Of a stretch of DNA of 37,449 bases, positions 1 through 9,029 are shown piece after piece (positions within the stretch are counted from its first letter, which is position 1; each line of letters begins with the position of its first letter). A program made the position numbers and the translations under genes. The DNA is taken from the NCBI GenBank assembly GCA_023428265.1, contig JAEYYW010000177.1, positions 1-37,449 of the forward strand, read 5' to 3'. This stretch comes from Bacillota bacterium. GTDB lineage: Bacteria; Bacillota; Clostridia; Christensenellales; UMGS416. The notes under the pieces were generated by a model. The model saw only the letters and a list, made by a program, of their open reading frames with translations, was not told the DNA's origin and did not search any database.

Positions 1-995
1 CTGTAGAACGGCCCGCTTGGGCCCAGCCAGCTCGTATGGCTCAGCTTCAACTGGCGCAATGTGCGCTCCATGTTTTCATTGGTAAAATACTGCTCCCCGG
101 GGTTATTTGCCACTTCGCCGCCGGAAGGGGCCTTCCTCCAGAACTCCCGCATGGGCGGATTCTGGACACCGGTCTGCAGATCAACATAACCGTGGGTGAA
201 CCAGTTAATGAAATAGTCTTCCGTCTGAAACACATCACCAAAACTGTCATTGAAGAGACCCATGTTGTGCTCGGCGGCCATCTTTGTGGGGCGCCTCATC
301 AGCAGGATCTTGTTGCGGAAGTATTTGGCATAGTGGCCTGCCACCGTCTCACAAGCCGCTTGGGATGCAAACGGGATCTGCACTCCGTTGTTTTCGCCGG
401 TGTGCCACTCACCCCAATGGCCCAGGGAGCCCAATTCAACAAACGCGATGGCCGGATCGTTGTCATATCGCGCGGCAATCGCGTTGATCAACCGCTCGTG
501 ATATTGCAGCAGCAAAGGGGCATCGTAGTCCGGGCTGAACCCCGCTCCGTAAGAATTGGCATATGCAACGCCCGCACCGCCCAGCTCATCATACAGCCAA
601 TCGGGGATATCCCTGTGGGGCGAATCCTGGGGGTAATCCAGATAGAGGCGAATGATGATCCTGACGTCTTTGGATGCCCAATATGCAAAGTGGTTGCGCT
701 CCTCAAAACTGCTGAAATCATAATTCCCTTTATCTTTCTCAATGTCGCGCCAGGAAAAAGACGCGTAAACCAGCGTGTGCGGCTGCCGGATGTCGGTGGC
801 TCTGGCATCTGTGACCCAGCCGATATAGGGGTTTAACACCAAAGTGTTGTCTTGCTCAAAGGTGTATACCTTTTTCGGGAGGACAAACAGGGAGCCGAGT
901 ATGGCCCCCGCAAGAACGATCGCAGAGAACAGCATTGCCAAAGGCCTCTTCCTGATTATGCCGCTGATATTCATGATGTGTTTTCTGATGATCAT
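1..995 (-). CDS. Membrane-anchored DUF4832-like, glycosidase-like protein (partial, 3' end outside window)
   Basis: The frame is open from an ATG at 995 to the left edge, giving 331 codons without a stop, so the C-terminus is missing. The start is supported by GAGG seven bases upstream. Residues 19-39 form one hydrophobic segment after a basic N-terminus, consistent with a signal anchor and an extracellular body. The body has a TIM-barrel look: LNPYIGW near 55-60, SFSWRDIEKDKGNYDF near 79-94, and FVELGSLGHWGEWH at 185-198 with possible acidic catalytic residues E187 and E196. This resembles proteins annotated DUF4832/DUF4874, which are related to clan-A glycoside hydrolases. The gene diverges from the pel operon 184 bases away, so a role in trimming or binding that polysaccharide is an inference. 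Family assignment is from memory of motifs. Confidence 0.72.
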   Translation of the reverse strand, partial: MIIRKHIMNISGIIRKRPLAMLFSAIVLAGAILGSLFVLPKKVYTFEQDNTLVLNPYIGWVTDARATDIRQPHTLVYASFSWRDIEKDKGNYDFSSFEERNHFAYWASKDVRIIIRLYLDYPQDSPHRDIPDWLYDELGGAGVAYANSYGAGFSPDYDAPLLLQYHERLINAIAARYDNDPAIAFVELGSLGHWGEWHTGENNGVQIPFASQAACETVAGHYAKYFRNKILLMRRPTKMAAEHNMGLFNDSFGDVFQTEDYFINWFTHGYVDLQTGVQNPPMREFWRKAPSGGEVANNPGEQYFTNENMERTLRQLKLSHTSWLGPSGPFY

Positions 996-1179
996 ACAGC
1001 AGCCTCAAAATCAAATTTGGCAAACGATATGGCAAGTATATCACACTCAATTTGGAAATGCATTTGCGAATATCGGCAGATCAAATAATCAATAAAAGAT
1101 TAGAATAAGTATGCAATAAGAGTGAAAAAAGATTACCGTATGTTACCTTATTTACCTCAATATCAATGGGAGGCCTCTC

Positions 1180-3333
1180 ATGGATTTATTGCTCGCGGGT
1201 GATCTGACAAATCTGGCAGATCAGTTTTGTAAGCAATTATCAGGCAGAAACAGACTTGTTTTAGCCTCCAAATATATCGCAAAGGGAGATTACTACAAAA
1301 AGCCCGCGACCTTTCCCTTTGCGCCAAACGACCCCCTTTTTGAGCGTTTGTTTGACTCGTATAATTTCGGCGCCGTCATTTTCCTCGCAAAGCGGGGAGA
1401 GCAAACAGGGCAGCAGACCGGAATGATTGAGGATCTTGACCATTGCCTGAAGCTGTGCACAAAACACAATGTCTCCCATGTGATCTATGTGTGCTCAAGC
1501 GAAGTGTATGCAGGCAATGACCACATCGACGAGCGCTGCTCCCCCATGCCGATGGACAGCATCGGCCACATCCTGGTTTCCGGCGAGAATCTGGTCAGGT
1601 TTTACAGACAGAGATACGGGCTGAACACAATCATTGTCCATGTCCCCTATCTGTATGGAGACAGCATCCACGACTCCCTGCTGGCAAGCCTGTGCAGCCA
1701 TTCCTCGAGAAAAGAGAAGTTCACATTCAACGGTTCTGACACGCAGCAATGCGATTTCATCAGGGATGTGGACTTGGTCGCGTTCCTGGCAAGATTGATA
1801 GATGACGGTTATGAGCTTCCCCAGGGAGTGATCAACCTGGGCACCGGCGAGCCGATCTCTCTGGGCAAGCTGTGCAGCCTGGTCAAAAGGGAGATCCCCG
1901 ATTTTGATTATGAGTTCAACGCCGAGAGGTGCATTCCAGCCCCCATGAAAGTGGAAACGGCGGGCAGCTTCTACGGTTGGTCGGCAAGCCACAGGATTGA
2001 AGAAGATCTGACCGATGCGGTGATGAAATGCGCGGGGGGGCGCCCAAAAAAGAAAAAAAGCCTCGCGCAGCTGTTTGGAAAGGGCCGCAACCGCGTGATT
2101 ATCCTCACACTCGAGCTTGGGCTCGGGTTTGCTGTCATGCAGCTGCTCAACCATCTTTCTTCCACGGCCATACAATACCGTTATGTGGATTTCAGATTGC
2201 TCTTCATCGTGGTTTTCACCAGCATCTACGGCTTGCGCATCGGCATGCTGGCGGTGCTGCTTGCCTTTGCCTCGTGCCTGCTGAGCTATTATGGCACAGG
2301 GCTGGACTGGACGCTGCTGTTTTACAACGTGGATAACTGGATGCCGTTTTTCGTTTACTTTGTGGTTGGGGCAGTCACCGGATATGCAAAGGACAAAAGC
2401 GTCAGCGCCCACGAGCAGGAAAAACAGCAGCGAAACTCGGTGGAGGAGAAGTATGTCTATCTATATGAGCTCTATGACCAGACGCTGAAAAACAAACGGC
2501 AGTATCAAAACCAGCTGCTCAGTTACAGAGACAGCTTCGGCCGGATCTATGCCATCACGAAACGGCTGGATAATGTTTTGCCGGATTCCGTGATGCTGGA
2601 AGCCGTGGAAATACTCGAGGATGTGCTGGAGAATCAGACAATCGCCATCTACAACGTGGAGCAAAACGGCAACTATGCGCGGCTTGCCGTCAGTTCGAAG
2701 AGCATAAGCAACCGGATCCAGAGCACAATCAAGCTCTCGCAATATAAGAAAATGATGCGGGAAATCAAAAACGACGACATCTGGTGCAACAAAGAATTTC
2801 TGGACGGATACCCCGCTTATTCCGCGCCGGTGTATCACGAAGGCAAGCTTCACGCGCTGATCATGATCAATGAAGTGCGTTATGAGAAGATGACAACCTA
2901 CTACTTCAACTTGATCAAAGTGTTGTGCGGCTTGATCAAGGACTCGCTGATCCGTGCCATTCAGTATTGCAGCGCCATTGAAGACAAGATGTATCTGGAT
3001 GGCACAAGAATCCTGAAGCAGGATCGGTTTGAGGATATTCTGGCGGTGAAACAAAGGATGAGGGAAGAAAATGTGGCCAGCTTTGAGTTGTTCCGGATCA
3101 ACAACTACTTTGCAGACATCACAAAGCTGAGCCACACAATCAGCCAATGCATCCGGTCAACAGACATTCTCGGGCAAGGGCGTGATGGGAACATCTACTT
3201 GATATTATCTCAGGTGGAGCACGAAAGCATTGATTTGGTGCTGGGCAGGCTTGTGCAAAACGGAATTCACTGTGTTTTTGCAAGAAGCTCCGCCATCAAG
3301 GGAAGAGCGATTGAAACGATGATTGCAACATGA
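1180..3333 (+). CDS. pelD: PelD-like c-di-GMP receptor fused to a degenerate SDR/epimerase domain
   Basis: This is the first gene of the pel operon, 717 aa. The ATG is preceded by GGGAGG at a six-base spacing. Residues 1-290 look like an extended SDR (nucleotide-sugar epimerase) fold, with VIYVCSSEVYAG, GDSIHDSLL and INLGTGEPISLG. The glycine-rich loop is reduced to AGDLTNLAD, and IGHILVSGE at 128-136 replaces the usual YxxxKxxGE. About four membrane segments follow (roughly 305-325, 338-350, 352-370, 386-403), then a short coiled coil, a GAF-like region (about 450-590) and a GGDEF-like domain. R659-S-T-D662 matches the RxxD inhibitory site and is followed by GQGRDGN in place of GGDEF. As in known PelD, this predicts a membrane c-di-GMP receptor without cyclase activity that activates polymer synthesis. 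The gene overlaps pelE by ATGA. Confidence 0.88.
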   Translation: MDLLLAGDLTNLADQFCKQLSGRNRLVLASKYIAKGDYYKKPATFPFAPNDPLFERLFDSYNFGAVIFLAKRGEQTGQQTGMIEDLDHCLKLCTKHNVSHVIYVCSSEVYAGNDHIDERCSPMPMDSIGHILVSGENLVRFYRQRYGLNTIIVHVPYLYGDSIHDSLLASLCSHSSRKEKFTFNGSDTQQCDFIRDVDLVAFLARLIDDGYELPQGVINLGTGEPISLGKLCSLVKREIPDFDYEFNAERCIPAPMKVETAGSFYGWSASHRIEEDLTDAVMKCAGGRPKKKKSLAQLFGKGRNRVIILTLELGLGFAVMQLLNHLSSTAIQYRYVDFRLLFIVVFTSIYGLRIGMLAVLLAFASCLLSYYGTGLDWTLLFYNVDNWMPFFVYFVVGAVTGYAKDKSVSAHEQEKQQRNSVEEKYVYLYELYDQTLKNKRQYQNQLLSYRDSFGRIYAITKRLDNVLPDSVMLEAVEILEDVLENQTIAIYNVEQNGNYARLAVSSKSISNRIQSTIKLSQYKKMMREIKNDDIWCNKEFLDGYPAYSAPVYHEGKLHALIMINEVRYEKMTTYYFNLIKVLCGLIKDSLIRAIQYCSAIEDKMYLDGTRILKQDRFEDILAVKQRMREENVASFELFRINNYFADITKLSHTISQCIRSTDILGQGRDGNIYLILSQVEHESIDLVLGRLVQNGIHCVFARSSAIKGRAIETMIAT

Positions 3334-4265
3334 ATGAGGCGGTGATCCAGATCTCCCTTCTTCTGCACATTCTCTGCTGTGCGGTCTGCTTCGTGCTGTT
3401 CCGGCTGCGTGTGATCCGCATGAACATGTCCTTGTTTCCGATGATCTGTTTTATCCCTGTGTTCGGCCTGATCTGCCTGCTCTTTGCCGAGCGGAAGATC
3501 CGCTCTGAGCGCGCGGCAATGAGAAACGAAATCTCAGACTCATATGGAATCACCGACAACGGCTACAGCAAAATTGATATGGACGAAGGTGACAGGCCCG
3601 GCGCAGTGGTGCCTCTGGAGGAGGCAATCCTGATCAACGATGTGCAGACACGGCGCAAAGTGATGATCGATATTCTGCACCGCGAACCGGCGCAGTATCT
3701 GGATTTGCTGAAAGTCGCGAGCCTGAACGAAGACGCCGAGGTCACCCATTATGCAACGACCACGATCATCGAGATCCAGCGGAATTATGAGTTGGCGATC
3801 CAGAATCAGCTGTCGTTGGTGCAGAACAATCCGTCTGACATTGACATGCTGGACAACTTCATCGATATCCTGTGCAAATACATCGACAGCGGGTTGCTGG
3901 AAGGGCACCTGCTCGAGAAACAACGGCTGCTTTATTCGCAGCAACTGCAGAAAAGGATTGAACTGGACCCGTATGCCAAAGAGATCTACTTCAGGATCAT
4001 CGAAAACGAGTCTGATTCCCAGCGGTATGCTCAGGCGGAGAAGGCCTTCAAGGCACTGATCCGAAACTGGCCTGACGATGAAAATGTCTGGCTTGCCGGC
4101 ATCAGGATTTGCATGGAAAGCAACAACAAAGAGCTGGAGGCATTTATTCTTGAGGAGATCAAGGTGACCACAATCAAGTGGAGCTCAACCGGCAAGGAAA
4201 GGCTGAACTTTTTGTATGGGCCGGAGATGCTGAGAACGCTTGCCAATTGCGGTGTGCTGTTATGA
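3330..4265 (+). CDS. pelE: PelE-like membrane protein with helical repeats
   Basis: 311 aa. The start ATG overlaps the pelD stop (ATGA), which implies translational coupling. Two N-terminal membrane segments (about 4-25 and 32-50) are joined by a short basic loop and followed by ERKIRSERAAMRNE. The rest is soluble and mostly helical, with TPR-like pairs such as RRKVMIDILHREPAQYLDLL and RYAQAEKAFKALIRNWPDDENVWLAGI. This two-helix anchor plus TPR plan, and the position between pelD and the deacetylase gene, match PelE, thought to link PelD to the synthase complex at the cytoplasmic face. Primary sequence of PelE is poorly conserved, so the call rests largely on architecture and gene order. Confidence 0.78.
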   Translation: MNEAVIQISLLLHILCCAVCFVLFRLRVIRMNMSLFPMICFIPVFGLICLLFAERKIRSERAAMRNEISDSYGITDNGYSKIDMDEGDRPGAVVPLEEAILINDVQTRRKVMIDILHREPAQYLDLLKVASLNEDAEVTHYATTTIIEIQRNYELAIQNQLSLVQNNPSDIDMLDNFIDILCKYIDSGLLEGHLLEKQRLLYSQQLQKRIELDPYAKEIYFRIIENESDSQRYAQAEKAFKALIRNWPDDENVWLAGIRICMESNNKELEAFILEEIKVTTIKWSSTGKERLNFLYGPEMLRTLANCGVLL

Positions 4266-6094
4266 AAAAACACGGCGGGTTCGGCCTAATGCTCTGGCCC
4301 TTGGTGGGCATGGTGCTGTTTGCGTCACTGTTCTTTGTCAAGCAAGTGGGCATGCAATATGATATCCGGGCATCAGGCAGAAATTTCGTCCCCGCAGATA
4401 TTCTGCAGGCCCCCAAGCCGGCACCAGGCAAGGAGTGCGTCGTCCTGTTTGATTCCAGGGAGCCGTATAGCGAAGCGATCTGCAAGAACGTGAGCTTTGT
4501 GCTGTCAGGCATGGGCATCGGCTTTGATGCCGTCGACCTTGCGTCCCGGGGTGTCCCGAAGCTGTCAGAATACAAAACTGCGGTGCTGTCGTTTGCCTGC
4601 CTGTCAACCATGGAGAAATCGCTGGGCGACCTGTTTCGTTGGGTGGACGCGGGGGGCGGGCTGTTGCTTGCCGTGTCGCCGGAGCCTTCTGCCGCGCTCT
4701 CGGATATCAGCAGCAAGCTGGGGTTGCTCCAGGGCGCCACGGAGTATGCCGCAATAAGCAAGATAAGGCTCGCGTCAGACTTCATGCTGGGGGGCAAAGG
4801 CAATGAGTATGCCTGGGCCGGCAACCGTTACGCGCTGACGGGCCAGCTTGACGACGGCTGCGCCGTGCACATCACGTCGGTGGGCGATACAGAAATCCCC
4901 CTGTTGTGGGAGCGGGCATACGGCAAGGGAAAAGTCGTAGTCAACAACAATGACATGTTTGGCCAGAAGCAGTCCCGCGGTTTGGTGGCAGCCGCCTACA
5001 GCTTGCTGGAAGATTTTTGTGTTTATCCGGTCATCAATTCGTCAACGTTTTTCATCGATGACTTCCCCGCCCCGATCTCAGACGGATACAACGAATGGGT
5101 CTATAAAGACTATAAGATGAGTGTGGACAGCTTCTATACCAACATTTGGTTTCCGGGCATATTGGAGCTGGAACACAAATATAGTCTCGCGTTCACCGGC
5201 ATGCTGCTGGAAACATATGACGACGATGTAGCCGGGCCGTTTTTATCTGCCAAAGACACCGACCGCCTGAAATACTTCGGCGATCTGCTTTTGGAAAACA
5301 AAAATGAGATTGGCCTGCATGGCTACAATCACCAGCCGCTCGTGTTGAAAAGCTACAGCTTCCCAAGCTCGTTGAGATATAAAAAATGGAACTCCACCGA
5401 AGAGATGGAGCGCGCAACCGCCGAAGCGCTCCGTTTCTCCGGGGAGCTTTTCCCGGGCCTGGCAATCAGGACATACATTGCCCCTTCCTATATTCTTTCT
5501 GGCGAAGCAAGGGCGATGCTGAAAGAAAAATACCCGCAGATCACAGCGATATCCGGCTCCTACATCGGTTTTGAGAGCGGGCTGCCCGGCGGGCAGGAGT
5601 TTGAGATCGGTGAAGACGGCATCATCAACATCCCACACCTGATTTCAGCCGATTGCTTTGATGATGATTCCAGGTGGCTGGCTCTCAACGAAATGAATTT
5701 CCAATATGTGAACGCACTGATCCTGAACCCCAACGACATGCTGGATCCCGAGTATCGCAAGAATGACGGTTGGGAGGATATCCGGCAAAACCTGGATCAT
5801 TACCTGGGCTGGCTGTTTGAAGCTGCGAAAGGGATGCGCAACCAGACGGCGCAGGAAAGCGCGAAGTCTGTGCAGCGATATTACAATCTCCGCGTGGAGA
5901 AAACCATCAGGGATGACCAGGTGATGATCACGCTTTGGGGGTTTTATGACGAGGCATGGCTGATGATGCGGTGCGGCATGGGGAAACCGGCTCTTGATGG
6001 CGGGGGCACCGTCACAGCCTTGGGCGGTGATCTCTACCTGATACATGCAGAGTCCAAAAACCTTGAGCTGAAGATTGAAAGAGGAGCGCCATGA
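4262..6094 (+). CDS. pelA: PelA-type polysaccharide deacetylase (DUF2194-like), membrane anchored
   Basis: The start is placed at the ATG at 4262, which overlaps the pelE stop as ATGA and gives 610 aa. An ATG at 4178 in the same frame would add 28 residues lying wholly inside pelE. Residues 8-28 are a hydrophobic signal anchor, leaving the catalytic part outside. An N-terminal glutamine-amidotransferase-like Rossmann region (CVVLFDSREPYSEAI, VDAGGGLLLAVSPE) precedes a carbohydrate esterase 4-like deacetylase. That domain shows F-F-I-D266-D267-F-P, then H353-G-Y-N-H357, the Asp/His/His metal ligands, and RTYIAPSY near 403-410. It should de-N-acetylate the Pel polymer. No hydrolase domain as in Pseudomonas PelA is present. 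It overlaps pelF by ATGA. Confidence 0.87.
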   Translation: MKKHGGFGLMLWPLVGMVLFASLFFVKQVGMQYDIRASGRNFVPADILQAPKPAPGKECVVLFDSREPYSEAICKNVSFVLSGMGIGFDAVDLASRGVPKLSEYKTAVLSFACLSTMEKSLGDLFRWVDAGGGLLLAVSPEPSAALSDISSKLGLLQGATEYAAISKIRLASDFMLGGKGNEYAWAGNRYALTGQLDDGCAVHITSVGDTEIPLLWERAYGKGKVVVNNNDMFGQKQSRGLVAAAYSLLEDFCVYPVINSSTFFIDDFPAPISDGYNEWVYKDYKMSVDSFYTNIWFPGILELEHKYSLAFTGMLLETYDDDVAGPFLSAKDTDRLKYFGDLLLENKNEIGLHGYNHQPLVLKSYSFPSSLRYKKWNSTEEMERATAEALRFSGELFPGLAIRTYIAPSYILSGEARAMLKEKYPQITAISGSYIGFESGLPGGQEFEIGEDGIINIPHLISADCFDDDSRWLALNEMNFQYVNALILNPNDMLDPEYRKNDGWEDIRQNLDHYLGWLFEAAKGMRNQTAQESAKSVQRYYNLRVEKTIRDDQVMITLWGFYDEAWLMMRCGMGKPALDGGGTVTALGGDLYLIHAESKNLELKIERGAP

Positions 6095-7515
6095 GGATCT
6101 GCATGATACTGGAGGGATGCTATCCCTATGTGCGGGGAGGTGTGTCCGGGTGGGCTGACAGCTATATCCGGGCATTGCCGGACCACACCTTCGTTTTGTG
6201 GACCATTGGCGCGTCTGAGCAAAGCCGCGGCGTTTTCAAGTATGACCTTCCGTCCAACGTGGTTTCTGTGCAGGAGACCTTTCTGGACTCGGCAATCCGG
6301 CAGCGTGACACAAGAGGCCGCATGGCGAAATACTCCCCAAGCGAAGTCGAGCAAATCCAGAAACTGCTTCACACAGAAGACCCGGACTGGAATCAATTGT
6401 TTCAGTGTTTCAACAAGGCCGGCGGCAACCCGGTTTCCTTTCTGATGAGCGAGACGTTTCTCTCAATCGTGCAAACGTTGTGCCAGGAGAAATTTCAAAG
6501 CACAGCCTATACCGATCTGTTTTACTGCTTCCGATCCATGTTTCTGCCGCTGCTTTACTGCATGGGGCAAACAATACCGGATGCAGACATCTACCACGCC
6601 ACCGCCACCGGGTTCGGCGGCATATTGGGCGCCATGGGAAAGTGGAAATACAACAGGCCGTTTGTGCTGACGGAGCATGGAATATACACACGGGAACGGG
6701 AAGAAGAAATTCTTCGCTCCAGATGGATCAACCCCACCTTCAAGGATCTGTGGATCAGCTTCTTTCACATGCTTTCGCGGTGTGCCTATGACACCGCCGA
6801 TGTCGTGACTTCCCTGTTTGAGCGCGCCCGGCAGACCCAGATACAACTGGGGTGCCCGCCTGACAAGTGCGTGGTGGTCAGCAACGGGATCCACTACGAC
6901 AGATTCGGCTACATCCCGCGAAAGAAACCGGACGCGTTCATTGACATCGGTGCCATCGTGCGCATTGCCCCCATCAAGGACATCAAGACGATGATCTATG
7001 CCTTTGCGGAGCTGAAACATGATTACCCGCAGTCGCGGCTGCACATTCTCGGCGACACCGATGATATTGAGTATTACAAGGAGTGTGTGGCTTTGGTCGC
7101 AAATCTCGAAGTCAAGGACATTTTGCTTGTGGGCAACACAGACGTGAAGGCTTATCTGGAGAAGCTGGACTTCACAATACTGACAAGCATCTCCGAGGGG
7201 CAGCCGCTGGCTGTGATCGAATCCATGGCCGCGGGCAGGCCTTGCATCGTGACCGACGTGGGCAGTTGCAGGGAGCTTGTGGAGGGCGGCAAAGACGACA
7301 CCCTGGGCGCAGCCGGTTTCTGCATCCCGCCCATGCATCGCCCCGCGCTCACAAGCGCCATGCTGAAGCTTTGCATCAGCGACGGCATGCGTGAAGCCAT
7401 GGGGATGGTCGGCAGGCAGCGCATCCGGAACCTGTATACGCACACGCGAATGATTAACTCCTATCTGAATGTGTATGGAAGGGCACGGCAATGGCAGGAA
7501 TCGGGTTTGAGCTGA
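6091..7515 (+). CDS. pelF: PelF glycosyltransferase (GT4, polysaccharide polymerase)
   Basis: 474 aa, cytoplasmic, no membrane segment. The N-terminus MRICMILEGCYPYVRGGVSGW has the GT-B glycine loop typical of PelF. Other hallmarks are the TEHGIYTREREEEI block near residue 200, VVVSNGIHYDRF, RIAPIKDIKTMI, and the retaining GT4 EX7E motif E369-GQPLAVI-E377. PelF is known to use UDP-activated N-acetylhexosamine to build the Pel chain, which is moved across the membrane by PelG. The start codon overlaps the deacetylase stop (ATGA). The 3' end overlaps pelG by 25 bases. Length and motifs fit the family with no sign of decay. Confidence 0.94.
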   Translation: MRICMILEGCYPYVRGGVSGWADSYIRALPDHTFVLWTIGASEQSRGVFKYDLPSNVVSVQETFLDSAIRQRDTRGRMAKYSPSEVEQIQKLLHTEDPDWNQLFQCFNKAGGNPVSFLMSETFLSIVQTLCQEKFQSTAYTDLFYCFRSMFLPLLYCMGQTIPDADIYHATATGFGGILGAMGKWKYNRPFVLTEHGIYTREREEEILRSRWINPTFKDLWISFFHMLSRCAYDTADVVTSLFERARQTQIQLGCPPDKCVVVSNGIHYDRFGYIPRKKPDAFIDIGAIVRIAPIKDIKTMIYAFAELKHDYPQSRLHILGDTDDIEYYKECVALVANLEVKDILLVGNTDVKAYLEKLDFTILTSISEGQPLAVIESMAAGRPCIVTDVGSCRELVEGGKDDTLGAAGFCIPPMHRPALTSAMLKLCISDGMREAMGMVGRQRIRNLYTHTRMINSYLNVYGRARQWQESGLS

Positions 7516-9008
7516 AAAAGCTGTTTGTGCAAAAAGGCATATTGGCAAATATCCGGGCGTATGGCTACGCCGGCATTGTGTGCACGGGGCCCATGCTGCT
7601 GGGCATCCTTCTGTTATTCGGCGTGCGATCCATCGCAAGCCTGGGCGGGGCTTCCGCGGCGGAAAAGGACACCCTGGTTGCGATGATCACATACACATTG
7701 ATCGCGTCGCTGACCGTCTCCAACCTCCTGGCCATGGTCGTGACCCGCTACACGGCGGATATGCTCTATGTTGGAAAGCCGGAGCGGATTCTGCCCTCCT
7801 TCTATGGCAGCTCCGCCATATTGCTGACAATCGGCGGCATTGGCTATGGCGTTTTTCTGTATCTTTCAGAATCTCTGCTGATCTATAAGATCCTAAACCT
7901 GATACTGTTTTGCCTGCTGGTGGTGGTCTGGCTGCAGGTGAGCTACATCACGGCGCTGAAGGATTATCGCAAGATCCTGCTGTGGTTTGTGGCGGGCGTC
8001 GCCGTGGCAATCACAGCGGGCCTCCTTTTCCTGTTTACCGATCTGGATATCATCTGCGCGCTATTGCTGGCATTGATTCTTGGATACGGCACGATTATGA
8101 CAGGCTTCTTTATCCTGATGCATCGCTATTTTTCCAAGGGGCAAGGCAGCTCGTTTCATTTTCTGGAATGGATCGACCGGTTTCCGTCCTTGCTTTGGAT
8201 GGGGATATTCGCGTCTGTGGGCGTTTTCTCGCACTTGGTGATCACATGGTTCGGGCCCAACGGCAGGCATGTTCTTGGGCTGCTTTACGACGCGCCGCAA
8301 TATGACGTGCCGGCATTCATCGCGTTTCTGTCCGTATTGCCGACCACCATCGGGTTTGTGACGTCCATTGAGGTGAACTTCTATCCCAAGTATAAGCAGT
8401 ACTTCAGCCTCTACCAAAACGGCGGCCCCTTCAAGGACATTGAGCAGGCGGAGCTGGATATGATCCAGGTGCTCAAAAGAGAGATGTATTATCTTGCCCA
8501 AAGGCAGTTTATCACCACACTGCTGTTTGTTATCATCGGCGGCTCCTTGATCCCGCCGAGCAGCTTGGGCATGAATGAGTCTTCCCTGAGTGTGTATCGC
8601 ATCCTGTGTATTGGGTATGGGCTTTATGCCATCGCCAACAGCATGTTCCTGATCCTTCTTTATTTCTCTGACAACAAAGGAGCGCTGCTGACCTCCTTTT
8701 CGTTTATGGCAGGCAGCACGCTGGGCACCATCTTCTTCGCCCTCATCAGCAACAACCTGCTTGGCTTTGGCTTTTTCACCGGGGGCCTGATCATGTATGT
8801 TGTGGCATGGGCGCACATGCGGTCATATCTGAATGCGCTGCAATACCATGTGCTGGGCGCTCAGCCGATACTGGCAAAAGAGCCGCGAGGCATATTCACG
8901 CTACTGAGCAGAAGCTCGCAGAAGCATTCTGATCTTTATGAAAAAAGGCCTGCCAAAAGGGTTCAAAAACTCAGCAGCAGCGCCCGCCGGAGCGCCTGGA
9001 GCCGGTAG
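7491..9008 (+). CDS. pelG: PelG exopolysaccharide export membrane protein
   Basis: 505 aa. The start MAGIGFELKKLFVQKG is the characteristic PelG N-terminus, followed by about twelve hydrophobic segments from residue 25 to about 450 in the manner of MOP-type flippases. GGAAGGG lies seven bases before the ATG, inside pelF. The soluble C-terminal tail after residue 455 is short and basic (KRPAKRVQKLSSSARRSAW). PelG is expected to move the nascent chain across the cytoplasmic membrane together with PelD, PelE and PelF. It is the last gene of the operon and converges on a sensor kinase gene 21 bases away. No convincing terminator lies in that short gap. Confidence 0.93.
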   Translation: MAGIGFELKKLFVQKGILANIRAYGYAGIVCTGPMLLGILLLFGVRSIASLGGASAAEKDTLVAMITYTLIASLTVSNLLAMVVTRYTADMLYVGKPERILPSFYGSSAILLTIGGIGYGVFLYLSESLLIYKILNLILFCLLVVVWLQVSYITALKDYRKILLWFVAGVAVAITAGLLFLFTDLDIICALLLALILGYGTIMTGFFILMHRYFSKGQGSSFHFLEWIDRFPSLLWMGIFASVGVFSHLVITWFGPNGRHVLGLLYDAPQYDVPAFIAFLSVLPTTIGFVTSIEVNFYPKYKQYFSLYQNGGPFKDIEQAELDMIQVLKREMYYLAQRQFITTLLFVIIGGSLIPPSSLGMNESSLSVYRILCIGYGLYAIANSMFLILLYFSDNKGALLTSFSFMAGSTLGTIFFALISNNLLGFGFFTGGLIMYVVAWAHMRSYLNALQYHVLGAQPILAKEPRGIFTLLSRSSQKHSDLYEKRPAKRVQKLSSSARRSAWSR

Positions 9009-9029
9009 CCCGCCATTCACCGCGCGGCG

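Noticed and set aside
36..836. Long plus-strand open frame of 266 codons
   Set aside because: It is antisense to the DUF4832-like gene, whose minus-strand translation has a signal anchor and conserved motifs and runs to the left edge without a stop.
996..1179. Possible c-di-GMP riboswitch upstream of pelD
   Set aside because: The A+T-rich 184-base gap shows no GEMM-like conserved core or paired helices, and no convincing promoter pair could be placed either.
4178..4261. Upstream ATG for the Pel deacetylase
   Set aside because: The added 28 residues lie inside pelE and do not look like a signal anchor. The ATG at 4262 gives an ATGA overlap and a proper membrane anchor.
9009..9029. Terminator between pelG and the sensor kinase gene
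   Set aside because: The gap between the converging genes is 21 bases and shows no hairpin with a T-run.
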